Counted from the stretch's first letter, positions 31,948 to 43,843 are shown. The stretch is 64,000 bases of DNA from Sphaerulina vaccinii (GCA_022570795.1 JAKUDP010000009.1:1674001-1738000), one strand, 5' to 3'. Program-made: numbers and translations. Notes: generated from the letters alone by a model not told the origin.

Positions 31948-33183
31948 ACGGCGTTTGATGACTCGATCTTCTCGATTCGCATTGAGCATAATGGACTTTA
32001 GAAGCGACAGGCGACATGGCGTTGGCTGGATTTGCTTGCAGGGAGTACCAGAGGCGCTGTTCCAAGCACGTGTTGTTTCAGCATTGGAAGCTCAGATAGG
32101 AAAAGTGTAGCGAATGCGACTTCAGATTCCTCCTCAGGCCCATCCCGCGGCATACAACATCATATTCTAATTGACGCACGTGGGATCAAGCAAGAGCGTA
32201 ACATGTGCGAACCACGGTCTTCTTTTGGGCTCATCTCAAGCAACGCGCAAGCAGCACCCTCGACACCGTACATCTTCCGAATCCGGTACGCTGCCATAGA
32301 CCTCGATGGAGTCGTAACGACAAGGAAAAGATTACGTTGTGAAGAACTTGTAGAGCGCGCAAGGACAAGGCAAGCTTCGATGCAGGTACGCTGCAGCAGC
32401 GCCGTTGTAGTACAAGGTCCATCGATACGAGATGACATGTGCTGACGACTGCCACCGTCGAACGCTCGACTTTTTCCTCGTCAAACATACGACAACTTCG
32501 TCCACAGTCGCAGCAGCTTCAGCCTCATCACAGTTCCGCCAAGCTCCGACCGGTATACAGCCGCAAGTACCACCAATGGAGCTGCCTAGGCTAGACCCGG
32601 ACATAACAAAAGTCGTGCAGCTAACAAAACGACCGCACGAGCGACAACACATCAGAAGCTGACATCACTTCTTTGACCTCATTGCTCGCTGAGAACGTGA
32701 CAACGAGACCTGCTATCACGTTGGGAATAGTACCGCCACGACAAGACCGACAAATCTTGGCAACGTAAGCACGTTTCTTTGAGTCTTCCTCTTCTTAGGC
32801 TCAGCTGGCGTTCCTTGGCTATCGAAACAACCAAACAGCCACGATACACGCGGCCGCTCTGCCATGTCTCAGTGCACGAGTGTGTAGCGCTTATGCATGC
32901 AACTCGAATTGTCTTTTCCTTCCTCGCTAATATGTGGACCCTCACGACTGTGCTAGACACTATCGCTTCGAACGATGAAAGGATAGGACGATACTTCGCC
33001 ACTGTGTTACTCCATCAGGAATATCCAAGGCGATGATGAAAGAGAACAGAACGGCGCCGAGCCTACCGGTGTGCTGTAGGAAAAGCACATATATGGTAAG
33101 AAGCAAAGAACGGACGTAGGACTATCATACTTTCATTGCAAGACCTTTCCCCAGTGATCAACGATCCTGTCCAATTTACCAGG
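31948..33183. other. 1.2-kb intergenic region
   Basis: No supported gene. A plus-strand frame at 32432-32662 has a mildly protein-like end (PMELPRLDPDITKVVQLTKR) but no family and no clear exons around it. A TATA-like ACATATATG at about 33088-33096 lies some 90 bp before the GMC oxidoreductase ATG. Confidence 0.4.
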
Positions 33184-35263
33184 ATGTATGCTCTCACACT
33201 TCTTGGGCTCGCTACAAGCTCAGTGACAGCATTCCCAGCAGGCATCAAAAGGAGTACAAGCAATGGTATCACACATGGAATCACGAACAACACGGCGGCG
33301 ATCGCGAACCAGACGTTCGACTACATTGTAGCTGGTATGTACTCCACCATCGCCTGGAAGTCACGAGAGCTTTCTCCGCGAATGTACTGCAATGTTGTGT
33401 TGGAGACTCCAACACGACTAGCGCTACTTGCGAAAAGGCACATGCTGTGCGGCATCGCAGGGCTGCGTGGGAGCTTTGTACTGCAGAGTGATGACCAGAG
33501 AACCCAGCTTACTTACATGAACAGGCGGCGGTCTCACAGGCCTCACAGTCGCTGGACGACTCTCAGAAGACCCAAATGTGACAGTACTGGTCATCGAAGC
33601 CGGCTACGACAAGCACGCAGATCCCCGTGTCAACGATGTTCGAACATATGGAGAAGCCTTCAACACAACAGACCTGGATCATCGCATTCACTCTACACCT
33701 ATACAGTGGCAGAACGATACAGGACTTCTTCTCGTGGCTGGCAAGACGCTTGGCGGAAGTGGCGCAATCAATGGAGCTTCGTGGACGAAGGGTTCTGCAT
33801 CACAGTACGATGTCCTTCAAGTTCTAACTGGCGATGGGAGCTGGGGATGGGATGAGTTCAATCAGTACATGCTAAAGGCAGAGAACTTTCACACTCCCAC
33901 AGTATTCCAAGAAGATGTAAAAGATGCCAATTACACAGCAGACGTACACGGCACCGGCGGCCCGGTTCAGGTCTCCTTTCCTGTTGGGATGTTCGGTGGG
34001 ATGCAGCCATCGGCACTTGAAGCGTCCGAAAAGCTCTGGCCTAGCTTAGGTCACAACGGCGATGCTGCTTCTGGTCAAACTACTGGTGGAACGATCATCC
34101 CAAACATGGTCAACTCCGACGAGAATCAGAACCGATCGAGTCCTTTCACTGCATACGCTCAACATCAAGTCGAGGAAAGAAGCAACTTCGTTATCCTCAC
34201 TGGCCACCGTGTGACTGAAATCGTCTGGCATTCGCACACTGGCTATAACAGTACGGCACCGCTCCGTGCTGCTGGCGTCCACTTCCAGCGCTCTGCCAAC
34301 TCATCTCTCGAATATGTCAAAGCCAACCGAGAAGTTCTCCTCGCAGCAGGCAGTCTGCAAAGTCCACAGATCCTCGAGCTCTCTGGCGTAGGCCACCCAG
34401 ACGTACTCAGCGCAGCAGGAGTCGACCTCAAGCTCGAACTCCCAGGCGTTGGCAAGAACATGCAAGAGCAGACCAAGAACACTGTAACCTTTCAAGCTCG
34501 CGAGGGCATCAACTTCAACGGAACGGGACCTTCATCTGCGATCGCTTTCCCTTCTGCAGCTCAACTCCTGGGTAACACTTCAGAAACCTGGTACGCCAAT
34601 GCGACTTCCAACCTCGCCGCCTACGCCGCTTTGCAGGCAGAGGAAGTTCTCGTCACAAACGCCACAGCAACACAGATTATCCTGCAAGCTCAACTCGACA
34701 ACCTCTTCCGCACTGGTTCGGACGACTCCGCGGCTGCTGAAGCTTTCTTCACGACCAATCCAACTACAAATCAACTTGGAATCGACAACTGGAATCTCAT
34801 AGTCCTATCTCGTGGCACAGCACATGTCCAATCTAGCGACCCATGGCAACACCCTATCGTCGAGCCCTCATACTTCCACTATCCACTCAATCTAGCCTTC
34901 CAAGTCGCCATTAACAAAGCTTCGCGAGCTGTCTTCGAAACTGCTCCTCTCAGCTCATACGTTACGAAGGAACTGGTTCCCGGGTATGATCTCGTCCCAC
35001 AGAACGCATCCGATGCAGTCTGGGAAAGCTGGATCAAGTCTACGTTCACTTCAGTGTGGCATTACATTGCGACATGTTCTATGATGAAGAAAGAACTAGG
35101 TGGTGTAGTTGATTCAAGGTTGAAAGTGTATGGTCTCGAGAATGTCAGAGTCGTAGATGCTAGTGTTGTGCCGATTCAGTTGAGTGCGCATTTGAGTAGT
35201 AGTTTGTATGGAATTGGGGAGAAAGCTGCTGAGATGATTTCGAGCGATTGGGAGGGGAAGTGA
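33184..35263 (+). CDS. secreted GMC-family FAD oxidoreductase
   Basis: Two exons, 33184-33334 and 33525-35263, giving 629 residues. Signal peptide residues 1-17. The FAD-binding GGGLTG (51-56) is split by the intron after its first base and restored by splicing; LVIEAG follows. GKTLGGSGAINGASW is the GMC signature 1 region, and LLAAGSLQSPQILELSGVG is signature 2. The catalytic pair is His563 (VWHYIATC) and His606 (SAHLSSSLYGIGEKAA). The intron is 190 nt, long for this window. Many NxS/T sites suit secretion. Members include glucose oxidase, glucose dehydrogenase and aryl-alcohol oxidase; the substrate cannot be assigned here. Confidence 0.93.
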
Positions 35264-35658
35264 GTCGAAGGAAGTAGTCGAGAGTCATGGTCGATGCACA
35301 AGTAGAGGAGTGCATAAGAAGAGGCTGCCGTACATCTCCTCACAGCCAAGCATCCAAGCAGCCACACAAGACAGCCCTCTATCCTTCCTTGGCTTCTGTC
35401 ACCGCAGACCTATACTTGCTCTTTGCTTGAGCGACATCACCATTCTCATGAATATAAGAACTGCTCGTGTCCTCCTCAAGTCGAATTTAGCCACCTATCC
35501 AACCTGAGGGACATCCAGGTGCAAGAGATCATCGCCCATGTAAGAAACAGCATCGCATACCCTGCAAGCCTCTGGTACCGAACGCCATGCTAAAGTGAAA
35601 TCAAGAACCAAGCAGAGCAAACCACCAGCCATACATTGTTAATCTCGCACTATCTCGC
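35264..35658. other. intergenic, convergent gene ends
   Basis: Lies between two convergent genes. Nothing recognised. Confidence 0.4.
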
Positions 35659-36831
35659 TCACTTCTCGATCGATTTGACAGGCACAAACAGAGGCAACGG
35701 CGATGGCCTGTTGAGGATCGAGTCTATGCTCATCATATTCTTAGTAGCCTGACGAGGTGGTTCTGATGATGGTTTCACCTTTTGCCCCATGTGTAGCAAC
35801 ATGATGGCTATATCGTGGTCTTCTTGCGTGAAATGTCTGGCCGCAGAGGGTAGTGGAAGGGCCCTTCTCAGAGCAGAAGCAGCGGCAGCTTTCGGATTGA
35901 TGCGGATAGTGGGACGCTTGGTAGGCGGGTTGCTGGCGGAGATGTCGTCGTCGTCGTCTCTGGATCGCTTGCGGAAGCCGCTTGCTGGGATGGTTGGAGG
36001 TATGCCGTCTTGGTGGTCGCACCACTGCTGGAAGTTTGTCGAAGGATCATTGATCACCTCATTGGCAGCAGGCTCGCGGAGAAGTAAGTCTACTGGCGGC
36101 ATTTGGAGCATACTGCCGTTACTGAACTCCACTTCGATCCATGGGAGAATTGTGTTAAGGACGAAGTCGATTGACTTCACGCCGGAGAACTGGGAATCGA
36201 TATGTTCGGCGTGGGCTGGTGTCACCGCATCGGCGAGGGAGAGGGCGAGTGGCTTCTCAGCGCGTTTAAGCTTTGGCTGCACGGCTATGGTCGCGAGCGC
36301 GGTGGCATGGCTGCCGCCAGGGCGGCGGAGAGCAGCATGGTAGGTGGCAAGCCTAACCTTGGCCCCTTCGGCGAGCTGGATGTCGAAGGTGGCATTAGGT
36401 CGCCGGAGCTTGATGCGGACGAGTTGGGCGTGAAGATGGCCACCGAAGAAGGCAAGGATCTCTGCTGGGCTGCCATGATCGCTGGCATACTTTGCTCGCT
36501 ACAGTAATGGCTTAGCTGTTGTCTCAAGAAGGAGATATGGCAGCGAAGCAAGTAAATGAACGTACCTGATAGCCTTTACGGCATTGCCAGTGCCACACAT
36601 CGTCTGGGATGGCCTTGGTAGCGTTCTTGTTTCGGCCAAAGAATTGTGAAGCGACCTTTCGGCCTGTCTTGTCTCTAGGCTGCTTCGTCTGGCTCGTTGT
36701 GCAGTCTCTGTCTATATGATGGGTCAGTCACTATTGGAAAGCCGGAGAAGACGTGGGAAGGTGATGGAAATGTGAGGGAGAGGTCGATATGACTTACCGC
36801 TACACTGCCAAATGTTTTGACCAGCAGGCAT
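35659..36831 (-). CDS. hypothetical protein with N-terminal Cys motif, 339 residues
   Basis: Three exons, 36798-36831, 36566-36711 and 35659-36498. The first exon is only 34 bp; splicing yields MPAGQNIWQCSDRDC. The N-terminal 65 residues (WQCSDRDC, GRKVASQFFGRNKNATK, WHWQCRKGYQ) look like a small Cys/Trp module that could bind zinc or nucleic acid. The middle is globular-looking. Around 230-255 is a basic/acidic stretch (FRKRSRDDDDD, then PTKRPTIRINP) typical of a nuclear signal. Homologues of this type are common in Dothideomycetes and uncharacterised as far as I know. The introns are 86 and 67 nt. Confidence 0.65.
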
Positions 36832-37908
36832 GTTGGTGAATGAAGTGAAAGAGGTGGAATAAGACATAAGTCCTCCTGAAGAAGACTGGGTAGCCAGGGA
36901 GGGAGAGAAACTGGTCGAGAATGGTAATATGGTACTCTAAAGAGTGCCAAAGACAGGAGACAGGATGTGAATGTGTTGAAGATGCTAGAGTCGTCTTGTG
37001 TGATGTGGGATGCTGAAGTCGTCTTGTCTGGTATCGGAGGGTATTCGTCTCAATGTGGTGTGGATGAAAGAAGAAGAGACGAACTGGCGAAGAAGCTCGA
37101 GGTCTTATCCTCAACAGCTCCTATTGTCAGCTAGTATACAATAGTCAGTTGTTCAATGCAGTATACTAGACAATACTCGTGAAGAAGTCCTATTGTACGA
37201 TCATGCTTCACAATGGCAAGCGCATGAGCGCGTTTCATGTCTGAATAGATGTCAATATGATGTGCGCCGTGCGCTCGTGGGTCCAGCAAACAGGCGCGGA
37301 GAGGCCCATTGCTATTGTGAAGACGTCCGGTGAAGAGCTCAACATGACGATGACCAGACGACATCAGCGCGGCCAGCGGTGTGCTCACTGACCAAGTCTC
37401 ATCCTGATTGTGCAGACTTGCAGATCCATCTCGTGCGCAAGTGAAGTTATGTAGAAACTTGCAGGGATGTCGAGCTAAGCGAGCTAATTAGAGCTGTCGC
37501 CGTTTCTCGTCTCGTCGAGCAAAAGTCAATCCATACACATTGGTTCTTTCTTGATGAACATACGAGTTATGCCTCTGAATGCTGTGTCGAATCAATGCTC
37601 CTCTCAAGCGCGAATGGGTATACTCGAGATGAATTGCCCACTTTTACTGCCCAGAAAACGCCATCGCTAAATTCAATGCATCTTTTGTCCACCCACACCA
37701 TGCATTATAACAGCCAAAGGATACGCAGTGTATGCATGTATGCCGAGTCTCTTTTATGTTCATCCAAAAGCCTGATCGATCCAATTCTTCGGCCTTCTCA
37801 TCTCCGTAAGAAACTTCCTCACACTATCAGGGGTCTTGACAGCCTCCCTGTCGATAGGCGAACTCGTTTCTTCGTCTTCGCTGTCGAAATTTCCGCCGTC
37901 TAGACCTG
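36832..37908. other. 1.1-kb intergenic region
   Basis: Upstream of the previous gene and downstream of the DysF-domain gene. No reading frame is convincing. Confidence 0.4.
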
Positions 37909-39870
37909 CTAGTCAGCCCGCGTGCTGTTTGTACCATTATGCTCGTCATCTCCATGCTCACTGGAACAGTTGCCAATCGCGATCGGCTCGACAATCTGCA
38001 CACTCCGCCGGTTCCCGCGTCCGTTCTGCTTCGCGTTCAGAGACTGAGATATCAATTGTGCGTCGACAGCATCGTGAGCTTCTTCGGCTTCGGCTTCGAT
38101 CTCTTCAGCGACGCCGTCCAGGCCGAGCGCGGATGATCTGCCTTTGCCGATTGAGCGTTTCGATCTCTTGCTGTACTGTGATGCGTTCTCGTCGTTGTAT
38201 TCGCTTGCCTCCACGAAGCGGTCGGGTTCTGTGTCTTCCCCGTAACTGCTTTCTTTACCTTTTGAGCTTCTGGTAAGCTTCGAATCTGTCTCGAACCACA
38301 CGTCTCTATGCTGGCTTGGCGTGGCGGTGTCCAGATCGTCGTATGCCACCGAATTACTACTCGCGGTGCGCAAAGGAAGACTAGGTGCATCACTACTCTT
38401 GGTCCGGGAGGACAGATCAGGAGCGCCACCGCTCTTATTCCGCGACATCAGACCAGGAGCAGCATCACTTGCTCGCTGCTTGTTCTTGAATCGTGGTTCG
38501 TTGTGCCCTTCTTCCTGCTCGCCACCATCGACAAAGTCCTTGATGTCCGAATAGTACTCAAGCTTCTTGACCTGACTCTCGGCGGCATGAATGGCCTTGT
38601 GAAGATTACTGGCGTGTCTCGCATTCCGATCGTGCTCCTGCTGCTTCTCTTCTTCGTCCTGGTGATCGTGAGATTCAAGCTCCTTTTGCTCTGCGCGGAG
38701 TTGATCATGTCGGGCAATCAGATCATCCAGCAGTTGACGCCTAGACGATTGGAACATCAAGTTCTTCATGATGTCTTCCATCGACTCACTGAGGTAGTAC
38801 AGCTCATCGCCGCCTCCATCAGTGAACTTCCGGATAGCCAGGATCTTTTCTCTGTCGACACTCGATTTACGCAACGCGAGGAAGAGGTCTGCGATCGTGA
38901 ATATGTCCATGTTCTCGACGTCGATGTCCGGGTCAAGTCGCGCTTTAGCATGCACCAACGTGCTGGTTCTATCGAAGTTGTCATCGCGGACCGTCCTGGG
39001 GTGGATTGTGAAGTAGTCAGACGTCAGCTCGTGTGCCTTTTCCTGCGTCCTATGCACGGTGTCCTTGCGCTTCCTCATCCGCAGCCAGCGTCTCCTTCGC
39101 ACGAAGCTGTGAAACCATGGATGATTGCCATGCCATGCGAACTTCTGGCCTTTCTTCCCGACAAAGGCGAAGCTGTACTCCCATCCCTCTTCATCCACAT
39201 CGCGACTCATATCCACATACCAACTCTTCCATGACCACTCCCAGCTCGGATCAGGTACCTGAGCATTACGGATGTCAACAGCCGCAGTACGGAACTGTCC
39301 ATTCTGCCATGGTTTCGGATCGCTTGGCAGAAGTGAAGCTGAGGAGTACTTTGGTATGCCGAAGAGAAACATGCCACGCTGGTTCTCATACAACACGTCA
39401 ATAACGGTATCGTCCTGGTCCGCCTTTCCCAAAGTCTTTTTCCTATTCAATAACTTGTTCTTGCGGGCGTGCAGGTTGGACTGAGCGCGATGAACTATGT
39501 TCTTCTTGCTCGCATTCGCCTGCTGCACTGACTCGAGAACGTCGGGAGCATTGTCTTCGTTGATGGGCGAGTGTACAGGCTCTTCGACATTGTATCGATC
39601 CTGGCCATACTTGGCATACTTTTGCTTGTTATACGTGTTTCTAGCAGTCTGTCGTAGGCCGGTGGAAGTATTGGTCATACGCTTGTAGAGGGATCCTGGA
39701 GCAGGTGTGCCCACTGAGGCTTCACTGTCACTTCGTTCAGCATCGAAGGACAGATTGGATAAGTTCCGCGAGAGAGGGACAGTGCGGTCGACGAGGACAA
39801 TGTGGTGCTCAGCCTTGATTCGCGAGGGGCTAGGCAGACGGCTGAGGGAAGCAGTGGACGTTTCAGACAT
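37909..39870 (-). CDS. DysF-domain protein, Spo73/Mug65-like
   Basis: Single exon, 653 residues. Residues 158-190 (LYENQRGMFLFGIPKYSS, then LLPSDPKPW) and 207-267 (PDPSWEWSWKSWYVDMS, GWEYSFAF, WHGNHPWFHSFVRRRRW) match the N- and C-terminal dysferlin-type (DysF) elements of fungal Spo73/Mug65 and peroxin-like proteins. In yeasts such proteins act in prospore membrane extension, so a role in membranes is the reasonable family-level guess. A coiled coil lies at about 400-455. The tail holds three imperfect ~13-residue repeats around PGLMSRNKSGG, PDLSSRTKSSD and PSLPLRTASS. No membrane span is obvious. Confidence 0.78.
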   Translation of the reverse strand: MSETSTASLSRLPSPSRIKAEHHIVLVDRTVPLSRNLSNLSFDAERSDSEASVGTPAPGSLYKRMTNTSTGLRQTARNTYNKQKYAKYGQDRYNVEEPVHSPINEDNAPDVLESVQQANASKKNIVHRAQSNLHARKNKLLNRKKTLGKADQDDTVIDVLYENQRGMFLFGIPKYSSASLLPSDPKPWQNGQFRTAAVDIRNAQVPDPSWEWSWKSWYVDMSRDVDEEGWEYSFAFVGKKGQKFAWHGNHPWFHSFVRRRRWLRMRKRKDTVHRTQEKAHELTSDYFTIHPRTVRDDNFDRTSTLVHAKARLDPDIDVENMDIFTIADLFLALRKSSVDREKILAIRKFTDGGGDELYYLSESMEDIMKNLMFQSSRRQLLDDLIARHDQLRAEQKELESHDHQDEEEKQQEHDRNARHASNLHKAIHAAESQVKKLEYYSDIKDFVDGGEQEEGHNEPRFKNKQRASDAAPGLMSRNKSGGAPDLSSRTKSSDAPSLPLRTASSNSVAYDDLDTATPSQHRDVWFETDSKLTRSSKGKESSYGEDTEPDRFVEASEYNDENASQYSKRSKRSIGKGRSSALGLDGVAEEIEAEAEEAHDAVDAQLISQSLNAKQNGRGNRRSVQIVEPIAIGNCSSEHGDDEHNGTNSTRAD

Positions 39871-40456
39871 TATGATATAAATAAGATGGATATGCTAGGG
39901 AGGGACAGTCATGAAGAAGAGTGGTGACAAGAAGGGAAAGAGGATCACCTGTCAACGAGCTTGATGGGCTGGTGGTCGACTGGCGCGTTGTGGTGGCCGT
40001 GGTGGTGTTCCTGTTCGTGTCCTTGAGATTGCCCGTCCAACACTCCAGGCTGCGCTTCAGGTTCAAGTCCGAGTCCTGGTAGGGAAGTCGGCGATGCTGG
40101 CACGCTCATCTCATCGTCTTTTCGTCCAAAGCTGCTCCAGTCCGGTCATCGTCGCATATCAGTCGTGAAGCAGCGTGAGAAGAGCCTCGACCTCAACTTC
40201 TTGCTTGCAGATCTGCATCGAGACTGGCTCCTCACGCTATGAACCTTGGCATGCATGCATGGGCAAGCACGGTTCGCAGGGGGAGCTCAGGTGCGACCAA
40301 CGTCATATCAACGCGTGAGCAACTGTGAAGCCATCATTGGCGCAGGCAAGCTTCTTCTGCTTCCCAGTACATAAACGACCTCTTCTGTGCAACCAAAGCT
40401 CATCCACAGCTACTCTCACATATACCAAACTCTCGAATCACCTACTACAAACAGTC
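39871..40456. promoter_or_regulatory. divergent promoter region
   Basis: 586 bp between the DysF gene (minus) and the small anchored protein (plus). It carries a GT-rich tract (GTTGTGGTGGCCGTGGTGG) near 39990. No specific site is recognised. Confidence 0.4.
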
Positions 40457-41063
40457 ATGTCGAACCGCGTAGTCACCGTTGGTGGAGGTGCTCTCCTCGC
40501 AGGTGTTGGATACTACCTGTATGCCGCAGGCGGTGACCCAAAGGTCGCTGAAAAGAAGTTCGAGGGTGAGTCGCATTGCTTTGCGAAGCTGCGCTAGAGC
40601 CTCTACTAACAGCATGATGCTATAGCCGACGCAGCAAAGGCTTCCAACAAGGTCCAGTCGCACCTTCCAGGCTCCGGCAAGGAGGCAAAGAAGGATGCAG
40701 AGCTCTATGGTGAGCAGGCCCAGAGCAAGATCAACCAGCTAGTCGCAGACGGCAAGCAAGAGGCGCACAAGGTCGATGCGAAGCTGGCAGAGTACCGCAA
40801 AGATGCACAAAGTTCGCTGAACTCCGCAGCTGCAGATGCGCAGAAGAATGCAAACAAGGCTATCGACCAGTTCGATCAGAAGGTTACCGAGGTGAGTGAT
40901 ACACTATTCTGCAAGCCGGGAAGGGACGGCCACAGATGGGCAGGAGGGACCGAAGATGGATGAGCTGCTGCTGCGAGGAAATGTTAAGGAGCATGTGCTG
41001 ACAACGATGTAGAGCGCCGCGAAGGCCAAGAGCGGTATCTCGAGCTGGTTTGGAGGCAAGTAA
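40457..41063 (+). CDS. small anchored helical protein, calcofluor-hypersensitive type
   Basis: Three exons, 40457-40565, 40626-40891 and 41013-41063, giving 141 residues. An N-terminal glycine-rich membrane segment (VVTVGGGALLAGVGYYLYAA) is followed by an Ala/Lys/Asp-rich amphipathic region of about 90 residues resembling LEA/apolipoprotein-like helices, and a WFGGK end. Fungal homologues are often annotated 'calcofluor white hypersensitive protein'; the name is by resemblance only. A mitochondrial or ER membrane location is likely from the anchor. The last intron is long (121 nt). Confidence 0.7.
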
Positions 41064-41353
41064 GCGTCTCAATGGGAGGCTGAATTTCACGACGATACGG
41101 AGTTTCATGTAACAGAACAGTAATTGCAATCAGTGCTTGACTTCAGTAGGTTCCTGTGCCTCATTACTCTTGCCATTCGCGACTCGTTCTTGGTACGCCT
41201 CGCATACTTGACCACACTGCAGGTACGACAGAACAGAGCCTATCCAAAGAATGGTCTTGACTGTCCTTATAACAACATCGGCATATACATTCAGTATAAC
41301 AGCAATATCGTCTTATCAGTAACCAACAGCATTCCTACGCGGATCACTGCAAC

Positions 41354-42094
41354 ATGGACAACTCGCCGTTCGCAAAGCTGTCAGCACAGCTTCGCAACAA
41401 GATCGCAGGACTAGCTCTCGAACAGGAATCGCCCCTCGACTTGAGACTGATCCGCCGGGATAATGGACTGACACAAATATGCAAAGAACTCCGTGGAGAG
41501 ACCAGACCGATATTCTGGGCCTTGAATCGCTTCGAGCTGCGAGTTAGCACGACCAAAGACAGGCACTTGCACCGGAAGGATGTCATCACAGATCGCCTTC
41601 AATCTCTGCTCAAAGGTAAGTGCTTTACCTACTGTATCTCCGCAAGCTTCCATCCACTGCGGCGACAAGATCATAGACAGTCCCCCTCAAAATACCTCCA
41701 CACATTCAGCGATACTTGCTTACCTGTCCCTTCAGACACGCTTGGAAAGGACATCGTGAGCCACATTCTCCAGCTTGACATCGAATACGTCCACATGCCA
41801 GCGGAAACATATCGCACTCTGGTCGGTCCATGGCACGAGCTTCTCACAATCCATGCATTCTACGATCGTCGTCAGCTGCCGAGTCCGCATTCAACACAAC
41901 CGTATCACAAGGTGGTACGGAGAACAGATGTACAAGGATCGTCTTCGTCGAATATCCAGTGGATCGTACAGGAGTATCTTGATATGGGATTGAATCTGCA
42001 TATTTTGGAGGAGGAGTGTCGAGTTGGTATCTGGAATGACGCTAGCCGGAGCTATGGGAACGTGTACATGGGGCATCTGGCTGTTATTGCTTGA
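41354..42094 (+). CDS. tandem F-box-like paralogue 1, probable in-frame intron
   Basis: First of four tandem paralogues opening M[DE]NSP, here MDNSPFAKLSAQLRNKIAGL, followed by GLTQICKELRGETRPIFWA. The frame is open for 246 residues, but 41616-41735 has a GTAAGT donor and a pyrimidine-rich CAG acceptor, is 120 nt (a multiple of three), and lacks a stop. Removing it gives 206 residues and aligns better with paralogues across their DxLGxxIV segment. I therefore model exons 41354-41615 and 41736-42094. Function unknown; the N-terminus is a short 2EXR/F-box-like element. Confidence 0.7.
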   Translation: MDNSPFAKLSAQLRNKIAGLALEQESPLDLRLIRRDNGLTQICKELRGETRPIFWALNRFELRVSTTKDRHLHRKDVITDRLQSLLKGKCFTYCISASFHPLRRQDHRQSPSKYLHTFSDTCLPVPSDTLGKDIVSHILQLDIEYVHMPAETYRTLVGPWHELLTIHAFYDRRQLPSPHSTQPYHKVVRRTDVQGSSSSNIQWIVQEYLDMGLNLHILEEECRVGIWNDASRSYGNVYMGHLAVIA

Positions 42095-42346
42095 AGAGCT
42101 TTTTCTGAGAGCATGAGGAAGGTGAGTCGTGTGGTTGTTACACCAGCGCAATGCAGCAGCTAATGGTTCAGCAGAGAATATTATGTGGAAGAGAGTGATA
42201 TTGTCGATCGTTGAAATTAGAGTGGTGACGGGTAAGCTAGTAAGCTAGCTTGGTACTTCAGATGTTTCTTGCTTCACTTCCTTTCTCGCCCGACACTGAA
42301 CCTTCGACGTCAATTGACAGAACAACACAACCACAAGAAGCCGGCC

Positions 42347-42907
42347 ATGGACAACTCACCACTTGGTAGGCTCTCAGCAGAGCTGCGCAACATGATCTCC
42401 GAGTTGGCGCTAATCGACACCAAACCTATCAACCTCCGCCACGTCCACAACAGCAACGGACTCACCCAAACCTGCCGCCAGATGCGCCGCGAGACCCACA
42501 TCATTTTCTGGGCCTCCAACACTTTCGACTACTACCTCGAGTACTTCAGTGCCGCAAAAGGACCCGAGCGCGCTTTGGCAGCGCTAGGCACCGATACTGT
42601 TGGTCAGATCACGAGCATAACGTTCAGAAGCCTACACGGTACCAGTGGTGGACGTCATTGTCGTATGAATGTCTACGGCTTCAAGTCTGGCAAGAAGGAA
42701 AAGGCAAAGGGTAAAAGGCAGCACATTGAGATTTGGGGTAAGCTTCCGAAAGGCTGGAGGTCTTCCGGTTGGGGTTTTGATCCAGTCGTTGAGATCTTCA
42801 GGAACATGGGGTTCAGACTGCGCCTCGCTCATCGCTTCAGTGGATATGAGAAGCTTGTTTTGGTGAAGAGGCGAGCTCTGAAGACTGTGCCTGGATCTCA
42901 AGAGTAG
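42347..42907 (+). CDS. tandem F-box-like paralogue 2
   Basis: Single exon, 186 residues, starting at the ATG that aligns with its neighbours (MDNSPLGRLSAELRNMISEL); an in-frame ATG 78 bp upstream is less likely. GLTQTCRQMRRETHIIFWAS is the second shared element. The middle is basic (GKKEKAKGKRQ near 128). The end has the family's 'DMGxxLR'-type element (NMGFRLRLA). No catalytic motif. Confidence 0.75.
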   Translation: MDNSPLGRLSAELRNMISELALIDTKPINLRHVHNSNGLTQTCRQMRRETHIIFWASNTFDYYLEYFSAAKGPERALAALGTDTVGQITSITFRSLHGTSGGRHCRMNVYGFKSGKKEKAKGKRQHIEIWGKLPKGWRSSGWGFDPVVEIFRNMGFRLRLAHRFSGYEKLVLVKRRALKTVPGSQE

Positions 42908-43294
42908 ACCGCATTCGACTGAACCAAGTATGTTCGCAGATTTTATACATTCGAGTGACAGATGGCTGACAGTAGCGAGATCAGGCACAGTCACTCGCGT
43001 GGTAATGCACAAGCGGAGGACTTGTCGAGCACTGTGCCAAGTAGGCTGCGAGCACGAAGACATCGCATCAGAGGCGTTGTAAGTTGTAAGTGGGGCGGTG
43101 GTCTCAATCTCTAGCTTCGAGGGCTAGCTTAAGTATACAAACGTGTCTTTCTGCACTTTCATCAGAAACATTCCATCGACTTGCCAACATTGACTCGCGT
43201 TGCAGCTCGCAGCTTCCACGGCATCCACGAACACGCGCCAATTCCACATCCGACCGACCTGATACCAGAGACACTTGCTATCGACACGCCTGCT

Positions 43295-43843
43295 ATGGAG
43301 AACTCGCCACTGGGGCGCCTGTCGGCGGAGCTACGCAACAAGATCTCCGAGCTCGCCCTCACCCAAGAGAGTTCGATCCGGCTGGACACCGCTACTTCAC
43401 TCGGATTTGAACAGGCGTGCGCTCTCACACAGACCTGTCGACAGATGCGACGCGAGACTCGCGAGATGTTCTTTGCGAGCAACACTTTCGTCATATTCGT
43501 GGGATATATCCCTCGTCGTGGACTCGGTGCTTGGCTGCAGGCTCTGGGTAGCCAAATCTTGAGCCGCCTCCAGCACATCGCCTTCAAGAAGAGGGGTATC
43601 TTTGGCGACTCCATCTTGATGCTTTATGGACTCGAATCTGGTAGGGCTAGGGAAAAGGCAGCGAACACAAATGGGGGAGATACTGAAGAACTGGAGTTGG
43701 AGGAGCTGGCGCATAGGAACACCTTGTGCCAACTGATTACGAACACCCTTCAAGACATGGGTCTTAAGCTACGTGGTCACGGCCCTCCAAAGTCCTTCCC
43801 GTTGGGATCTAACCTGCACGAGCTCTATGTGATCGAGGATTGA
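43295..43843 (+). CDS. tandem F-box-like paralogue 3
   Basis: Single exon, 182 residues (MENSPLGRLSAELRNKISEL; LTQTCRQMRRETREMFFAS; DMGLKLRGHG). Its upstream ~100 bp (43205-43300) resemble those of paralogue 4 (44322-44415), with shared CGCAGCTTCCAC and CCACATCCGACCGACCTG-like strings, so the duplication carried the 5' region too. Confidence 0.75.
   Translation: MENSPLGRLSAELRNKISELALTQESSIRLDTATSLGFEQACALTQTCRQMRRETREMFFASNTFVIFVGYIPRRGLGAWLQALGSQILSRLQHIAFKKRGIFGDSILMLYGLESGRAREKAANTNGGDTEELELEELAHRNTLCQLITNTLQDMGLKLRGHGPPKSFPLGSNLHELYVIED

Noticed and set aside
32160..32662. Overlapping ORFs on both strands between the acyl-CoA dehydrogenase and GMC genes
   Set aside because: Neither strand gives a coherent exon structure or recognisable motif.
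38308..39234. 308-codon plus-strand ORF opposite the DysF gene
   Set aside because: No recognisable content; DysF motifs are clear on the other strand.
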